Assembly (NCBI RefSeq): GCF_008124765.1
Contig: NZ_VNHS01000009.1
Span: forward strand, 310,001 to 374,000
DNA length: 64,000 bases
DNA from: Paenibacillus methanolicus
GTDB lineage: Bacteria > Bacillota > Bacilli > Paenibacillales > Paenibacillaceae
Direction: 5' to 3'
Of the stretch, positions 25,508-34,063 are shown in pieces. The notes beneath the pieces were generated by a model. The model did not search any database. It was not told the DNA's origin and saw only the letters and a list, made by a program, of their open reading frames with translations. How positions within the stretch are numbered: the first letter of the stretch is position 1; each line of letters opens with the position of its first letter. A program made the translations under genes and the position numbers.

Positions 25508-26293
25508 TTACGCCAAGCATTCGTCGCGCAGCTGCGCGAGACGCTCGGCCGTCAGGCCGAACTCCTCGGCGAAGAACGCGTCGACGGAGCCGTACGTCTC
25601 CTCGAGCTTCGCGAACACCGCCTCTAGGAAGGCCGGCTGCAGCGCCATGTTGCGCGCGATCTCCGCCGCCTTCTCCGCGCCGAGCACGTCCTTTAGCTGA
25701 TCGGCCATCTTGTCGAACATGGGCAGGAGCAGCTCGTTCGAGAGCAGGTAATCGGCGATGATCGTTTCCTTCGGCACGCCGAGCGCGAGCAGGATGAACG
25801 ACGAGCCGACGCCGGTGCGGTCGCGGCCGCCCGCGCAGTGGTGCAGCACGCCGCGGCGGCCCGGATCGGCGATCGCCTCGAACAGCTGCTTGTACGCCGG
25901 ATTGCCGATGGCCATTTCGGTATACATCCGCGTGAACGTCTCCAGCGTCATTTTGCTGAAATAGTCGTCCTTGATCAGCTCGCGCATATCCGCCTGCACG
26001 TCGTGCTTGATTGCCGGGACGCGCACGTTCGCGGCGCCCTCGAGCGCTGGACTCGGCTTCTGCTCCGCTTCGTTGTCGCTTCGGTAATCGATGATGGTGC
26101 GGATGCCGAGCGATGCGAACAGCGCCTTATCCTGCTCGGTCATGCCGGTCAGCTCCGCCGAACGGAAGAACAGGCCGTGTTTGACTTTCCGGCCGTCCGC
26201 CGTCTCATACCCGCCCATATCTCGGAAATTCAGCACGCCTTCAAAGGGGAGAATCCGTGGACCGTTCTCCAATTGTCGTTGATCAATGCTCAT
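25508..26293 (-). CDS. Tyrosine-protein phosphatase (Y_phosphatase3 type)
   Basis: 261 residues. The phosphatase loop HCAGGRDRTG holds the CX5R catalytic motif. The N-terminal GVLNFRDMGGYETADGRKVK is the usual lead of this group (the IphP/lipid-phosphatase-like family). It is the last gene of the phosphonate-type ABC operon and overlaps the ATPase gene by 4 nt (ATGA). Coupling to the transporter suggests that it removes phosphate from an imported phosphoester, but this is inference; a regulatory protein phosphatase is also possible. Confidence 0.88.
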   Translation of the reverse strand: MSIDQRQLENGPRILPFEGVLNFRDMGGYETADGRKVKHGLFFRSAELTGMTEQDKALFASLGIRTIIDYRSDNEAEQKPSPALEGAANVRVPAIKHDVQADMRELIKDDYFSKMTLETFTRMYTEMAIGNPAYKQLFEAIADPGRRGVLHHCAGGRDRTGVGSSFILLALGVPKETIIADYLLSNELLLPMFDKMADQLKDVLGAEKAAEIARNMALQPAFLEAVFAKLEETYGSVDAFFAEEFGLTAERLAQLRDECLA

Positions 26294-27081
26294 GCGCTTA
26301 TTCCCTCCGTATTCGTAATCGAAAACTGTTCATGTTCCTTGCCTTCGTAAATATGCTCGATGTACCCTTCGTGCAGCTCGGACGGCGGTCCGTCGAACAC
26401 GACCTTGCCGGCCTTGATGCCGACGATCCGGGTTGCGTACCGCTTCGCCACGTCGACTTGGTGGAGATTGACGAGGCAGGTGATGCCCTGCTCTTCGCAG
26501 TTGGCGCGAAGGGCGTCCATGACGATCTTCGACGACCTCGGGTCGAGCGAGGCGATCGGCTCGTCGGCGAGGATGAGCGACGGCTTCTGCGCCAGCGCCC
26601 GGCAGATGCCGACGCGCTGCTTCTGTCCGCCGGACAATTCGTCCGCGCGCTTGTAGATCTCGTTCTCCAGGCCGACCTTGCGCAGCAGCCGGATCGCTTC
26701 CTCCTTATCCGCCTCGCTATAGCGGCTGAACATGCCGGCGAAGGAGCTCATATGGCCGAGCCGGCCATGCAGCACGTTCTCCAGCACGCTTAACCGATAG
26801 ACGAGATTGTAGTGCTGAAAGATCATGCCGATGTTGGCGCGCACTTGGCGCAGCTCCTTCTTCCGGGCTTGCTCGACGCGTACGCCTTCGAAGGCGATGC
26901 TGCCGGACGTCGGTTCGGCGAGCCGGTTGATCGACCGCAGCAGGGTCGATTTGCCCGCGCCGCTCGGACCGATGACGGCGACGAATTCGCCGCGGCTCAC
27001 GTCCAGGCTGATGCCGGCAAGCGCCGTGTGCTGCTTATTATACTGCTTGGTCAACTGCTGTATGGACAATAAAGGTTCCAT
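26290..27081 (-). CDS. phnC: Phosphonate-type ABC transporter ATP-binding protein
   Basis: 263 residues. Walker A GPSGAGKST, signature LSGGQKQRVGICRAL, Walker B LILADEPIASLDP and H-loop NLHQVDVAKRYATRI are complete, and the PhnC-type features MIFQHYNLVYRLSVLENVL and RLGHM follow. It energises import of phosphonate or a related phosphorus compound through the two PhnE-like permeases. The ATG at 27081 has GAAAGGAGAAACGACG; a longer frame to 27147 lacks one. Confidence 0.92.
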   Translation of the reverse strand: MEPLLSIQQLTKQYNKQHTALAGISLDVSRGEFVAVIGPSGAGKSTLLRSINRLAEPTSGSIAFEGVRVEQARKKELRQVRANIGMIFQHYNLVYRLSVLENVLHGRLGHMSSFAGMFSRYSEADKEEAIRLLRKVGLENEIYKRADELSGGQKQRVGICRALAQKPSLILADEPIASLDPRSSKIVMDALRANCEEQGITCLVNLHQVDVAKRYATRIVGIKAGKVVFDGPPSELHEGYIEHIYEGKEHEQFSITNTEGISA

Positions 27082-27172
27082 CGTCGTTTCTCCTTTCGTA
27101 GGGCAGATTGGTTTGCGTGTACAACCGGGAGGTTGGACATGCAGCATTCTGCCGCTTTCCTCCCTAGTGCCC

Positions 27173-27967
27173 TTACTTGCTCCCCTTGCCTGCCAGCTTG
27201 GTGCGGATCAGATTCGTGCCCATCTCGAGCAGGAACAGCGTGATGAACACGAGCAGCATGCCGAGCATGAGCGGCGCGAATTCATAGAAGCTGATATACC
27301 CCTGCAGCAGGACGCCGATGCCGCCCGCGCCGACGATGCCCAGGATGACCGTCTCCGCTACCGTAATCTCGAACTTGAAGGCGATCAGGGCAAGGAAGCC
27401 GGTGAGCAGCGTCGGCAGGAGGCCGTTGCAGACGACATGCCACCACGTGCCGCCGACGGAGCGGATCGCCTCGGCCGTATCCCGGCCGGCTTCGTCGATC
27501 TGGTCGGAGAAGACGCGGATGAGGAAGGCGATCGTCGGCAGCAGGAGCCCCACGACGCCGGCCATCGGGCCGAAGCCCATGCTGGCGACGGCCAGCAGCA
27601 CCCAGATCGTCGTCGGAATCGTCCGGATGATGACGATCATCGCCCGCAGCGCGGCCGAGACGTACCGGTTCGGCGTCGTCGCCCGGGCCACGACGAACGC
27701 CAGCAGCAGCGAGATCAGCACGCTGAGGACGACGCAGAGGAACGCGATAATGATCGACGTCAGCAGCTCGCGGAGCATTTTCGGCAGCTCCTCGAACGAC
27801 AGATGCATCATCTGGCGCGCCATGTCGGGTATGCGTTCAAGCCCGGACGCGAACTGGCCGTAGCTCAGATCCAGATAGAACAGGCAGGGGATGAACAAGA
27901 CGAGCATGCCGAGGAAAAAAAGCCGCTGCTGCCGCTGGGTCGATCGGTGGCTAATCGGAATCTTCAT
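27173..27967 (-). CDS. phnE: Phosphonate-type ABC permease (second PhnE)
   Basis: 264 residues, six membrane segments. The EAA loop for ATPase docking is EAIRSVGGTWWHVVCNGLLP, followed by FEITVAETVILGIVGAGGIG, which is typical of PhnE. One nucleotide separates it from the upstream permease gene. With the neighbouring permease it forms a heterodimeric channel, an arrangement known for phosphonate/phosphite importers. Confidence 0.9.
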   Translation of the reverse strand: MKIPISHRSTQRQQRLFFLGMLVLFIPCLFYLDLSYGQFASGLERIPDMARQMMHLSFEELPKMLRELLTSIIIAFLCVVLSVLISLLLAFVVARATTPNRYVSAALRAMIVIIRTIPTTIWVLLAVASMGFGPMAGVVGLLLPTIAFLIRVFSDQIDEAGRDTAEAIRSVGGTWWHVVCNGLLPTLLTGFLALIAFKFEITVAETVILGIVGAGGIGVLLQGYISFYEFAPLMLGMLLVFITLFLLEMGTNLIRTKLAGKGSK

Positions 27968-27968
27968 C

Positions 27969-28751
27969 TTAGATCAATCGCTCCCTAATTTTCTGGGTGA
28001 CCAGCTCGACCGCCAGGATCATGACGATCAAGATGGTGATGACCGTCGCGGTCTTGCCATATTGGAACAAATCCATCGTTTGCTTGATTTTGCTGCCGAT
28101 GCCGCCCGCGCCGACCAAGCCGAGGACGGCCGACGCGCGGATCGTCAGCTCGAACATGAACAGCGTCCACGTAATAAAGCCGGGCATGAACTGCGGGAAT
28201 ACGCCGTGCTTGAGCCGCTGCCAATAAGTCGCGCCGCACGCGTCCAGCGCCTCGAGCGTGTCGGGGTCGATCTCCTCGATCGATTCCGCGTAGACGCGGG
28301 CGAGGAAGCCGCTGCCGAACAGAATGAGCGCGAGGATGCCCGGCAAGCTGCCGACGCCGAAGAGGACGACGAGGAGCGAGGCCCACAGCAGGAACGGGAC
28401 GTTGCGCAGGAAGGAGACGATCCCCCGCAGCGCGACCCGTACCTTCCCGCTGGGCGTCGTCGGCCGTGCCATCATCAGTCCGACGGCGGAGCCGATCAGC
28501 GCCGAGAAGCAGGTGGCGACGATTCCGAACGCCAGTGTATCGAGCACCGGCTTGGCGTAGTCCGAGACGCTCGAGAGGTTCGGCGGGAAGAAGTCGGTCG
28601 CCAGGAAACGGATGAAGATCGGAATGCCGGTGACGAAGGCGATCCAATCGAACCGGATGTACCAAATCGAGAACAAGAAGGCGATGAGGAGCAAGGCAAC
28701 AGACGCGAGTCTCTTGGCCTTGCGTTGTCGGGTTGCTGCTTCGGCATGCAT
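27969..28751 (-). CDS. phnE: Phosphonate-type ABC permease (first PhnE)
   Basis: 260 residues with six membrane helices. The EAA loop is EALDACGATYWQRLKHGVFP, and the glycine-rich AVLGLVGAGGIGSKIKQ is the PhnE hallmark. TAAAGGAGATGCC precedes the ATG. It lies between the binding-protein gene and the second permease gene in the operon. Confidence 0.9.
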   Translation of the reverse strand: MHAEAATRQRKAKRLASVALLLIAFLFSIWYIRFDWIAFVTGIPIFIRFLATDFFPPNLSSVSDYAKPVLDTLAFGIVATCFSALIGSAVGLMMARPTTPSGKVRVALRGIVSFLRNVPFLLWASLLVVLFGVGSLPGILALILFGSGFLARVYAESIEEIDPDTLEALDACGATYWQRLKHGVFPQFMPGFITWTLFMFELTIRASAVLGLVGAGGIGSKIKQTMDLFQYGKTATVITILIVMILAVELVTQKIRERLI

Positions 28752-28778
28752 GAACGCGGCATCTCCTTTAGGCGGATG

Positions 28779-29675
28779 TTATTGCTCCAGCAAGTCTTCC
28801 GGACTGAGATTCAGCATCTTGGCCGTGTCGCGCAGCTTGTCGTAATTGCCGTCGTTCGCCTCGATGAATTTGGCGCCCGGCATGCCGAGCAGGCCTTCGA
28901 AGAAAGCGGGATTGTCATAGGAGAGCAGGAATTCCTTGACGCTGTCCTTGAGCGTCTGCGGCAGATCGCCGCGGATGCCGATGGCCGTGCCCGGCAGCGA
29001 TTCGGAGCCGGCGATGATGCGGTAGGAATCCTTCTCGATGACGCCCTTCTCCTCGAGCATGGCCGGGATCATCGCCGATACGCCGGCCGCGTCGTATTGG
29101 CCGCGGACCACGCCGAGCATCGCTTTGTCATGGCCGCCCGCGAACTGGACGTCCTTGAAGAAGTCGTTCTCGAGTTCCTCCGGCGTAATGCCCAGCTCCT
29201 TGACGATAGTCGCCTTCGGCATGAGGTGACCCGTCGTCGACACCGGATCGACGAAGCCGAACGTCTTTCCTTTCAGATCGGCAACCGTCTGGATCGGCGA
29301 ATCCTTCGGCACGACGATGACCGAAGCGGGCTTGTCCGCCATGGCCGGCATCGTAATCTCGGCGATCGGTTCCACGCCGGCGCGTTCCACGGCGACGATG
29401 TACGAGAACGGACCGAACAGCGCGTAGTCGGCTTTGCCGTTCTTCATCGCTTCGATGGCGGCGTTATAGCTGGTCGCCTGATACGATTCGACCGGGAGGC
29501 CGATCTTCTCCGACAGCTTCGTCTCGAAATCCTTGTTCAGCTCCTGCGTCTTCGTGTCGGTCTCCTGCGGCAGGTAGGCGATGACGAACTTCTCGGGTTC
29601 GCCGCTTGCGCTGCAACCGGCAAGCATGATAACGACGAGCATAAAGGCCAATACGGACAGCAATCTCTTTTTCAA
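28779..29675 (-). CDS. phnD: Phosphate/phosphonate-binding lipoprotein
   Basis: About 298 residues. The signal peptide ends in LAGCS, so it is a membrane-anchored solute-binding protein. PhnD/PtxB-type marks: NGKADYALFGPFSYIVA, FVDPVSTTGHLMPKA and FAGGHDKAMLGVVRGQYDA, where the GGHD region contacts phosphorus oxyanions. TTG at 29675 is favoured because GGAGGAG is 6 nt upstream; ATG 29690 contains that ribosome site. First gene of the operon phnD-phnE-phnE-phnC-phosphatase. The ligand could be a phosphonate, phosphite or phosphoester. Confidence 0.88.
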   Translation of the reverse strand: MKKRLLSVLAFMLVVIMLAGCSASGEPEKFVIAYLPQETDTKTQELNKDFETKLSEKIGLPVESYQATSYNAAIEAMKNGKADYALFGPFSYIVAVERAGVEPIAEITMPAMADKPASVIVVPKDSPIQTVADLKGKTFGFVDPVSTTGHLMPKATIVKELGITPEELENDFFKDVQFAGGHDKAMLGVVRGQYDAAGVSAMIPAMLEEKGVIEKDSYRIIAGSESLPGTAIGIRGDLPQTLKDSVKEFLLSYDNPAFFEGLLGMPGAKFIEANDGNYDKLRDTAKMLNLSPEDLLEQ

Positions 29676-29726
29676 CTGACTCTCCTCCATTTGGTTAGGT
29701 GGGGATCACCTTGATATGCACCTAAT

Positions 29727-29739
29727 ATACAAGTTGTAT
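29727..29739. promoter_or_regulatory. Palindrome between phnD and gntR: candidate GntR operator
   Basis: ATACAAGTTGTAT is a perfect 6+1+6 palindrome in the divergent intergenic region. It overlaps a TATATT-like -10 box on the minus strand. Size and AT-rich half-sites suit an FCD-type GntR dimer. Confidence 0.5.
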
Positions 29740-29867
29740 GTAAATGAAGTGTCAGCGGAATGTAGAGGTTTTGCGAAGTTGCGCTTTTGGAGGGGGACTT
29801 GTAAGATAGGGAAAGATTGGAGATTTACAAGCTTCGAAGACGGCTGTGAGAAAAAGGTGGTTTATCC

Positions 29868-30503
29868 ATGTCCAATGCAGATACGGCCTATGCGGCCATT
29901 CGCGGCAAGCTCTTGCACGGCGAATATATGGCGGAAACGCTGCTCTCGGAGAACGTGCTCGCCGAGGAGCTTCAGATGAGCCGGACGCCGGTCCGGGACG
30001 CGATCTTGCGTCTCGTGAACGAAGGGTTCCTCGTGTCGCTGCGCAATCGGGGCATTCTCGTGCGGCGTATCCCGATCAAAGAAATCTACGATTATATGCA
30101 AGTGTTGAACCTGTTCCAGAAGCATGCGATCGAGGCGGCGGTCGAACAGGGGCTATCGTTCCCGATCGAGGAGCTGCGGCGGTATTTGGAGGAAGAGAAG
30201 CAGGGGGCCGCGAATAAAGACTACTATCGGTATGTCGTGCACTCCTTGCGGTTCACCCGCTGCTTCATGAGCGTGGCCGGCAACGAGGCGATGATCAAGG
30301 TCGTCGATTCGTATCACGACCGGATGATTTTCGTCTCGATCACGAACTACAACCGGACGCCGCACACGCCGCATTATTCTTCGATTCCGCTGCACGAGGA
30401 TATTCTGGCGTCGCTGGAGGCGAGTGATTACGAGCGGACCAAGCACTTATTCGATGACTTCTTGCGCAAGTCGAAGTACCGGATGTTCGAGCTGGGGTAT
30501 TAA
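29868..30503 (+). CDS. GntR family regulator, FCD type
   Basis: 211 residues. The winged helix is residues 5-70 (AYAAIRGKLLHGEY, ENVLAEELQMSRTPVRDAIL, LRNRGILVRRI), followed by an all-helical FCD effector domain with His/Arg residues (HSLRFTRCFMSVAGNE, HYSSIPLHEDILASLEASD) that usually bind a metal-coordinated carboxylate. It is divergent from the phosphonate-type operon, with a palindrome between, so it most likely controls that operon. AAAAAGGTGG precedes the ATG. Confidence 0.88.
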   Translation: MSNADTAYAAIRGKLLHGEYMAETLLSENVLAEELQMSRTPVRDAILRLVNEGFLVSLRNRGILVRRIPIKEIYDYMQVLNLFQKHAIEAAVEQGLSFPIEELRRYLEEEKQGAANKDYYRYVVHSLRFTRCFMSVAGNEAMIKVVDSYHDRMIFVSITNYNRTPHTPHYSSIPLHEDILASLEASDYERTKHLFDDFLRKSKYRMFELGY

Positions 30504-30616
30504 CGCGATCGAAGGCGGGCAGGGATGCTTGGCGATGTCGTTCATCGCATGTGAGGTCGTAATATTGCCCAAGACCTCCGCATACAATTCAGAGGTAAGA
30601 AAATCAAGAGGCGAAA

Positions 30617-30650
30617 AGACGCGGGAGCGCCTCGGAATGCCCTCGCGTCT
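30617..30650 (-). terminator. Terminator of the small membrane-peptide gene
   Basis: AGACGCGAGGG and CTCCCGCGTCT pair on the minus strand, with TTTTC after the stem. It lies just downstream of the 69-codon gene. Confidence 0.55.
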
Positions 30651-30666
30651 GGACTGCGCCGCGTAA

Positions 30667-30876
30667 TCAGCCTCGGAACTGATTATGCAGGTTCGTAATC
30701 GTTGCCGCCTCTTCGTCGGAGGAAACCGCTGGCTGCCCGTTAGCGGTTTTTTCGTCTTGGCGCGCACGCGCGCTCTTCGCGTTCTTCGCGGTCTTCAAAT
30801 ACTCCAACAAGGCGGTAGCAAAACCAAAGGCTGCGGTAAGAAGCGAAATAAGGGCTGTAAACACGTTCATGGTCAT
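30667..30876 (-). CDS. Small single-pass membrane protein
   Basis: 69 residues: a hydrophobic helix (about 4-25, FTALISLLTAAFGFATALLE) followed by a basic stretch (KTAKNAKSARARQ) and an acidic tail. GGAGGTGAAC sits directly before the ATG, and a terminator-like hairpin follows, so it is likely expressed as a single unit. Size and layout recall holin-like or type I toxin-like peptides, but there is no sequence match I can name. Confidence 0.55.
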   Translation of the reverse strand: MTMNVFTALISLLTAAFGFATALLEYLKTAKNAKSARARQDEKTANGQPAVSSDEEAATITNLHNQFRG

Positions 30877-31036
30877 GTTCACCTCCGTCTCCAAACTTAC
30901 CTTTCCTGCTTGCCTTTCTCCTCTCCAAACCGGCTGTCCGCAAGGGAAGAAACCTACTTACCCTCACTAATTTATAATCCCGAACATATGTTTATATGCC
31001 TAATCGGTAATAAAACTGTAATAATTTCGCTGGCCG

Positions 31037-31903
31037 CTACTCTTTCATTCGACGGCGGTATGTCAGAGGCGTGACGCCCGTCAGCTTTCGGAATTGGTGG
31101 TAGAAATGGCGCATGCCCTGAAAGCCGCAGACGAGCGCGATCGTCTCGATGTTATCGTCGGTGGTCAGCAGCAATTCTTTGGCCCGGACAAGCCGCTTGG
31201 CATTGACGTAATCGGTCACGTTCATCCCGGTCAGCTGCTTGAAGACGCGCGAGAAGTGGCCCGGGCTGACGCAGGCTGCGGCCGATAAGGACGCGAGTCC
31301 TCCGCACCGGACCGGGTCGCGGTCAATGTCGCGCAGCGCTTGTTGGACCCACCGGGGAGCGAACGCCGATTCCGGCGAAGGGGCCGGAGCCGTCGCGATC
31401 GGAAGCCGGGAGAGCTCCAGCAGCACCTGGTGCGCTTGCAGCCACATCGCATGACGATAGCCGGGTGCCTTCGCGTGCCATTCGCTCGCCATGGCGGCGA
31501 TATTGGCTTCGATTCGCGTCCGGACCGGTTCGGACAGCGTGAATTTATACTGCTGTCGCTGACGCGCGATCTCGAAACTCCGAAGCGGACGATAGTCTTC
31601 GCCGGGCAGAACGGGCTGCGCGAACGAAGGCGCGAAGAACAAGGCGGTCGACATAATCGGTTCGTCCGCGGACGGGAACGCGCGGTGAACGGTATTCCCG
31701 GGGATCAGGAACAGATCGCCGGGGCCTTTGTCATAGAGCGCCTGGTCGATGAAGAACGTCCCCTTGCCTTCGTGAATGTACACCAATTCGTACAAGTCGT
31801 GCACATGATCGGGCAGTTCGTTCTCCGAATATCGGATGCCGCGATGGACCAGCTCGAACGGGAAGAGCGGATCGAGACGGAAGGGTTTGCGGATTGGTTG
31901 CAT
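31037..31903 (-). CDS. AraC family transcriptional regulator (cupin type)
   Basis: 288 residues. The N-terminal cupin sensor is about residues 15-140 (HVHDLYELVYIHEGKGTFFI, PGDLFLIPGNTVHRAFPS). The C-terminal double helix-turn-helix is about 190-285 (LASLSAAACVSPGHFSRVFK, then DNIETIALVCGFQGMRHFYH and FRKLTGVTPLTYRRR). It probably senses a small sugar-like ligand. No obvious catabolic target is adjacent; the neighbour is a DUF2238 membrane protein gene on the same strand. Confidence 0.9.
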   Translation of the reverse strand: MQPIRKPFRLDPLFPFELVHRGIRYSENELPDHVHDLYELVYIHEGKGTFFIDQALYDKGPGDLFLIPGNTVHRAFPSADEPIMSTALFFAPSFAQPVLPGEDYRPLRSFEIARQRQQYKFTLSEPVRTRIEANIAAMASEWHAKAPGYRHAMWLQAHQVLLELSRLPIATAPAPSPESAFAPRWVQQALRDIDRDPVRCGGLASLSAAACVSPGHFSRVFKQLTGMNVTDYVNAKRLVRAKELLLTTDDNIETIALVCGFQGMRHFYHQFRKLTGVTPLTYRRRMKE

Positions 31904-31991
31904 GCCGGCTGCCTCCTTGGAGGAATGGATACGATACCGCTAGCGTAACAGAATCGGCTCCGAAATTGCAGGGGTTGTGGCTGCCATTCTC

Positions 31992-32675
31992 CTAGACTTT
32001 CCGCCGCTTCTGTCCGATTCGCCGCTGGACGGCGAAGAGGCCGAGCGCCAGGAGGACGCCGAAGAGCGTCATCGTCATGTCCTTCTGGGCGTCGAACGGA
32101 TCGCCTTGCATCCCGAGATACTTCGCGGCCAACTTCGGGTCGAACAAGACCGCTGCCCACATTTCGAGCAGCTCGAACAACCCGCTGGCCGCGACGATGA
32201 AGGCGAAGGTGACGGCATATTGTCCGGCATGGCGCAGCTTCAACCGGAATAATACCGCTTCCCGCGCCGGGAAGGCGAGGAACAGCCCGAACGCGAAATG
32301 GACGATGCGGTCGTAGATGCCGCGCTTCAGATGGAACAAGGACTTCAGCCAATCGTCGAGCGGCGTCAACTGATAGGTGAAATGCGCGCCGTATGTATGC
32401 AGCGCGAGGAATGCCGCGATCAACAGGTAGCTGACGTTGGTCAACGGGAGTAGGCGGTGCGTCCAGATCAGCAGGATGATGAAGCTGATCGACAGCGCGT
32501 TTTCTACAAGCCAGATCTTCCAGTCGAGCGGCCGAATCGCCATGCATACCCAGAAGACCGCGAACGCGACGATCGTAACTTGAAGCAGTCCGTTGGCTTT
32601 AAACCGGATCTGATGGCTCCTCAGCAGCTTGGACCAATTGACGGATCGCGACTGCTTCCCGGATGGATAAGCCAC
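31992..32675 (-). CDS. DUF2238 (YjdF-like) membrane protein
   Basis: 227 residues with about six membrane segments. The family pattern is clear: a HRLLPLTNVSYLLIAAFLALH segment, YDRIVHFAFGLFLAFPARE, FELLEMWAAVLFDPKLAAKY, and LGMQGDPFDAQKDMTMTLFG. The conserved His, Asp and Glu residues lie in or near the membrane. The family has no proven role. It is a single gene transcribed toward the AraC regulator gene. Confidence 0.88.
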   Translation of the reverse strand: MAYPSGKQSRSVNWSKLLRSHQIRFKANGLLQVTIVAFAVFWVCMAIRPLDWKIWLVENALSISFIILLIWTHRLLPLTNVSYLLIAAFLALHTYGAHFTYQLTPLDDWLKSLFHLKRGIYDRIVHFAFGLFLAFPAREAVLFRLKLRHAGQYAVTFAFIVAASGLFELLEMWAAVLFDPKLAAKYLGMQGDPFDAQKDMTMTLFGVLLALGLFAVQRRIGQKRRKV

Positions 32676-32903
32676 CGCGCTTCCCCCTTTCTACATCGCC
32701 GAAATGGACAAACGTTCCAATATCCATAGCGTTCCCAATCACGGCCCAAGCATAAACTTCCATCGCTTCGTCTCGTGGTCTTGCTGTTGCCGATGGGCTA
32801 CAATGGAGTCATCCATTGGGGTGCGTATACCACGCGAACCACGACTATGACCATGGAGGCACCCTGCCTCGGGGAGCCGTTGGGCTAAAGGAGATCCATT
32901 GAT

Positions 32904-33998
32904 ATGAACACTACGAATTTCCCGGAAGCGATTCGAATTCCGCCCGGCTTCTGGGAAGGGCTGCGGCAATTGGGTATCGTCCCATCGGCTCTCGCCCGTC
33001 AAGCGCGGCTGCCGCTCGACATCGACGCGGCGCCCTTCGTCACGACCGCCCAATATTTCGCGATCTGGCAGGCGTATGCCGAGCTCGCCGGCGATATCGC
33101 GCAGGGAATCGTCAAGCTTGCGACGGCGTTCGAGACCGCTCAATATCCGCCGACCGTCCTGGCGCCTTACCATGCGCGCGATTACCGCGAAGCGCTGGTC
33201 CGCATGGCGCGCTACAAGCAGCTATGCCCGCCCGAGAGCTTGAGCATCGCCGAGGAAGGCGAGCGCTGCGTAATCGATTTGAACTGGCAATGCGCCGGGG
33301 AGTCAGGTCCGCCGCTGCTGGCCGGCATTACGCTGGCCTTCCTGTTGGAGCTCGGGCGACGCGGCACGGGGAAGCCGTTGACCGCGCGGCTCGTTGAATT
33401 CTCGCAATCGATGGGCGATACGCGGGTGCTGGAAGCTTACTTCGGCTGCCCGGTTCGAACCGGCGCGTCCCGTAACCGGCTGACGCTGCGACGGCGGGAT
33501 TTGGAACTTCCTTTCAGCTCCTATAATGAAGAACTGCTGGACATTCTGACGCCGGCGTTGGACCATTTGCTGGTCGAACGGCGGAGCGGCCGCACCGTGG
33601 CCGAGACGGTTATACGAATCATGAAGCGCCGCTTGTCCGAAGGGGGACTCGATATTCGATCCGTCGCGAAGGAGCTCGGCATGAGCGATCGGACTTTGCA
33701 GCGCCGCCTTGCGGACGAGCAGGCGAGCTTCAAGCAGCTGCTAACGCAAGCCAGACGCGAGCAGGCGCGGGCTTTCTTGGCCGACCCGTCGCTCGACATC
33801 AAGGAAGTGGCGTTCTTGATCGGCTATGAAGATCAGAATTCGTTCTACCGCGCCTTCCGCCTCTGGGAAGGCGATACGCCCGCCAACTGGCGGCTGGCGC
33901 ATGCGGGGCGAACTAGCATCGGGCGCGGCGGTATCGTGGCGAGGCGAGTCGGCGCGGCGGATGGCGCGCGAAGCAAGAACGTTGGCGGAGGCGGCTAG
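32904..33998 (+). CDS. AraC family regulator with Arabinose_bd-type sensor domain
   Basis: 364 residues. Residues about 20-210 fit the PF12625-type effector domain of OruR/ArgR/VirF-like AraC proteins. The helix-turn-helix is about 235-330 (LDIRSVAKELGMSDRTLQRR, LDIKEVAFLIGYEDQNSFYR, FRLWEGDTPANWR). Such regulators are much commoner in Proteobacteria and Actinobacteria, so transfer is possible. A Gly/Arg/Ala tail of about 30 residues follows the usual end. AAAGGAGA precedes the ATG. It probably regulates the SDR gene 65 nt downstream. Confidence 0.88.
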   Translation: MNTTNFPEAIRIPPGFWEGLRQLGIVPSALARQARLPLDIDAAPFVTTAQYFAIWQAYAELAGDIAQGIVKLATAFETAQYPPTVLAPYHARDYREALVRMARYKQLCPPESLSIAEEGERCVIDLNWQCAGESGPPLLAGITLAFLLELGRRGTGKPLTARLVEFSQSMGDTRVLEAYFGCPVRTGASRNRLTLRRRDLELPFSSYNEELLDILTPALDHLLVERRSGRTVAETVIRIMKRRLSEGGLDIRSVAKELGMSDRTLQRRLADEQASFKQLLTQARREQARAFLADPSLDIKEVAFLIGYEDQNSFYRAFRLWEGDTPANWRLAHAGRTSIGRGGIVARRVGAADGARSKNVGGGG

Positions 33999-34063
33999 TT
34001 ACCGCGCGATGCGGACCGCGTAATATATTCCCTATCCGATAGTCACAGAAGGAGACATGCAGC

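Noticed and set aside
27891-29714. 607-codon plus-strand frame opposite the phosphonate-type operon
   Set aside because: It spans several real minus-strand genes and shows no domain pattern.
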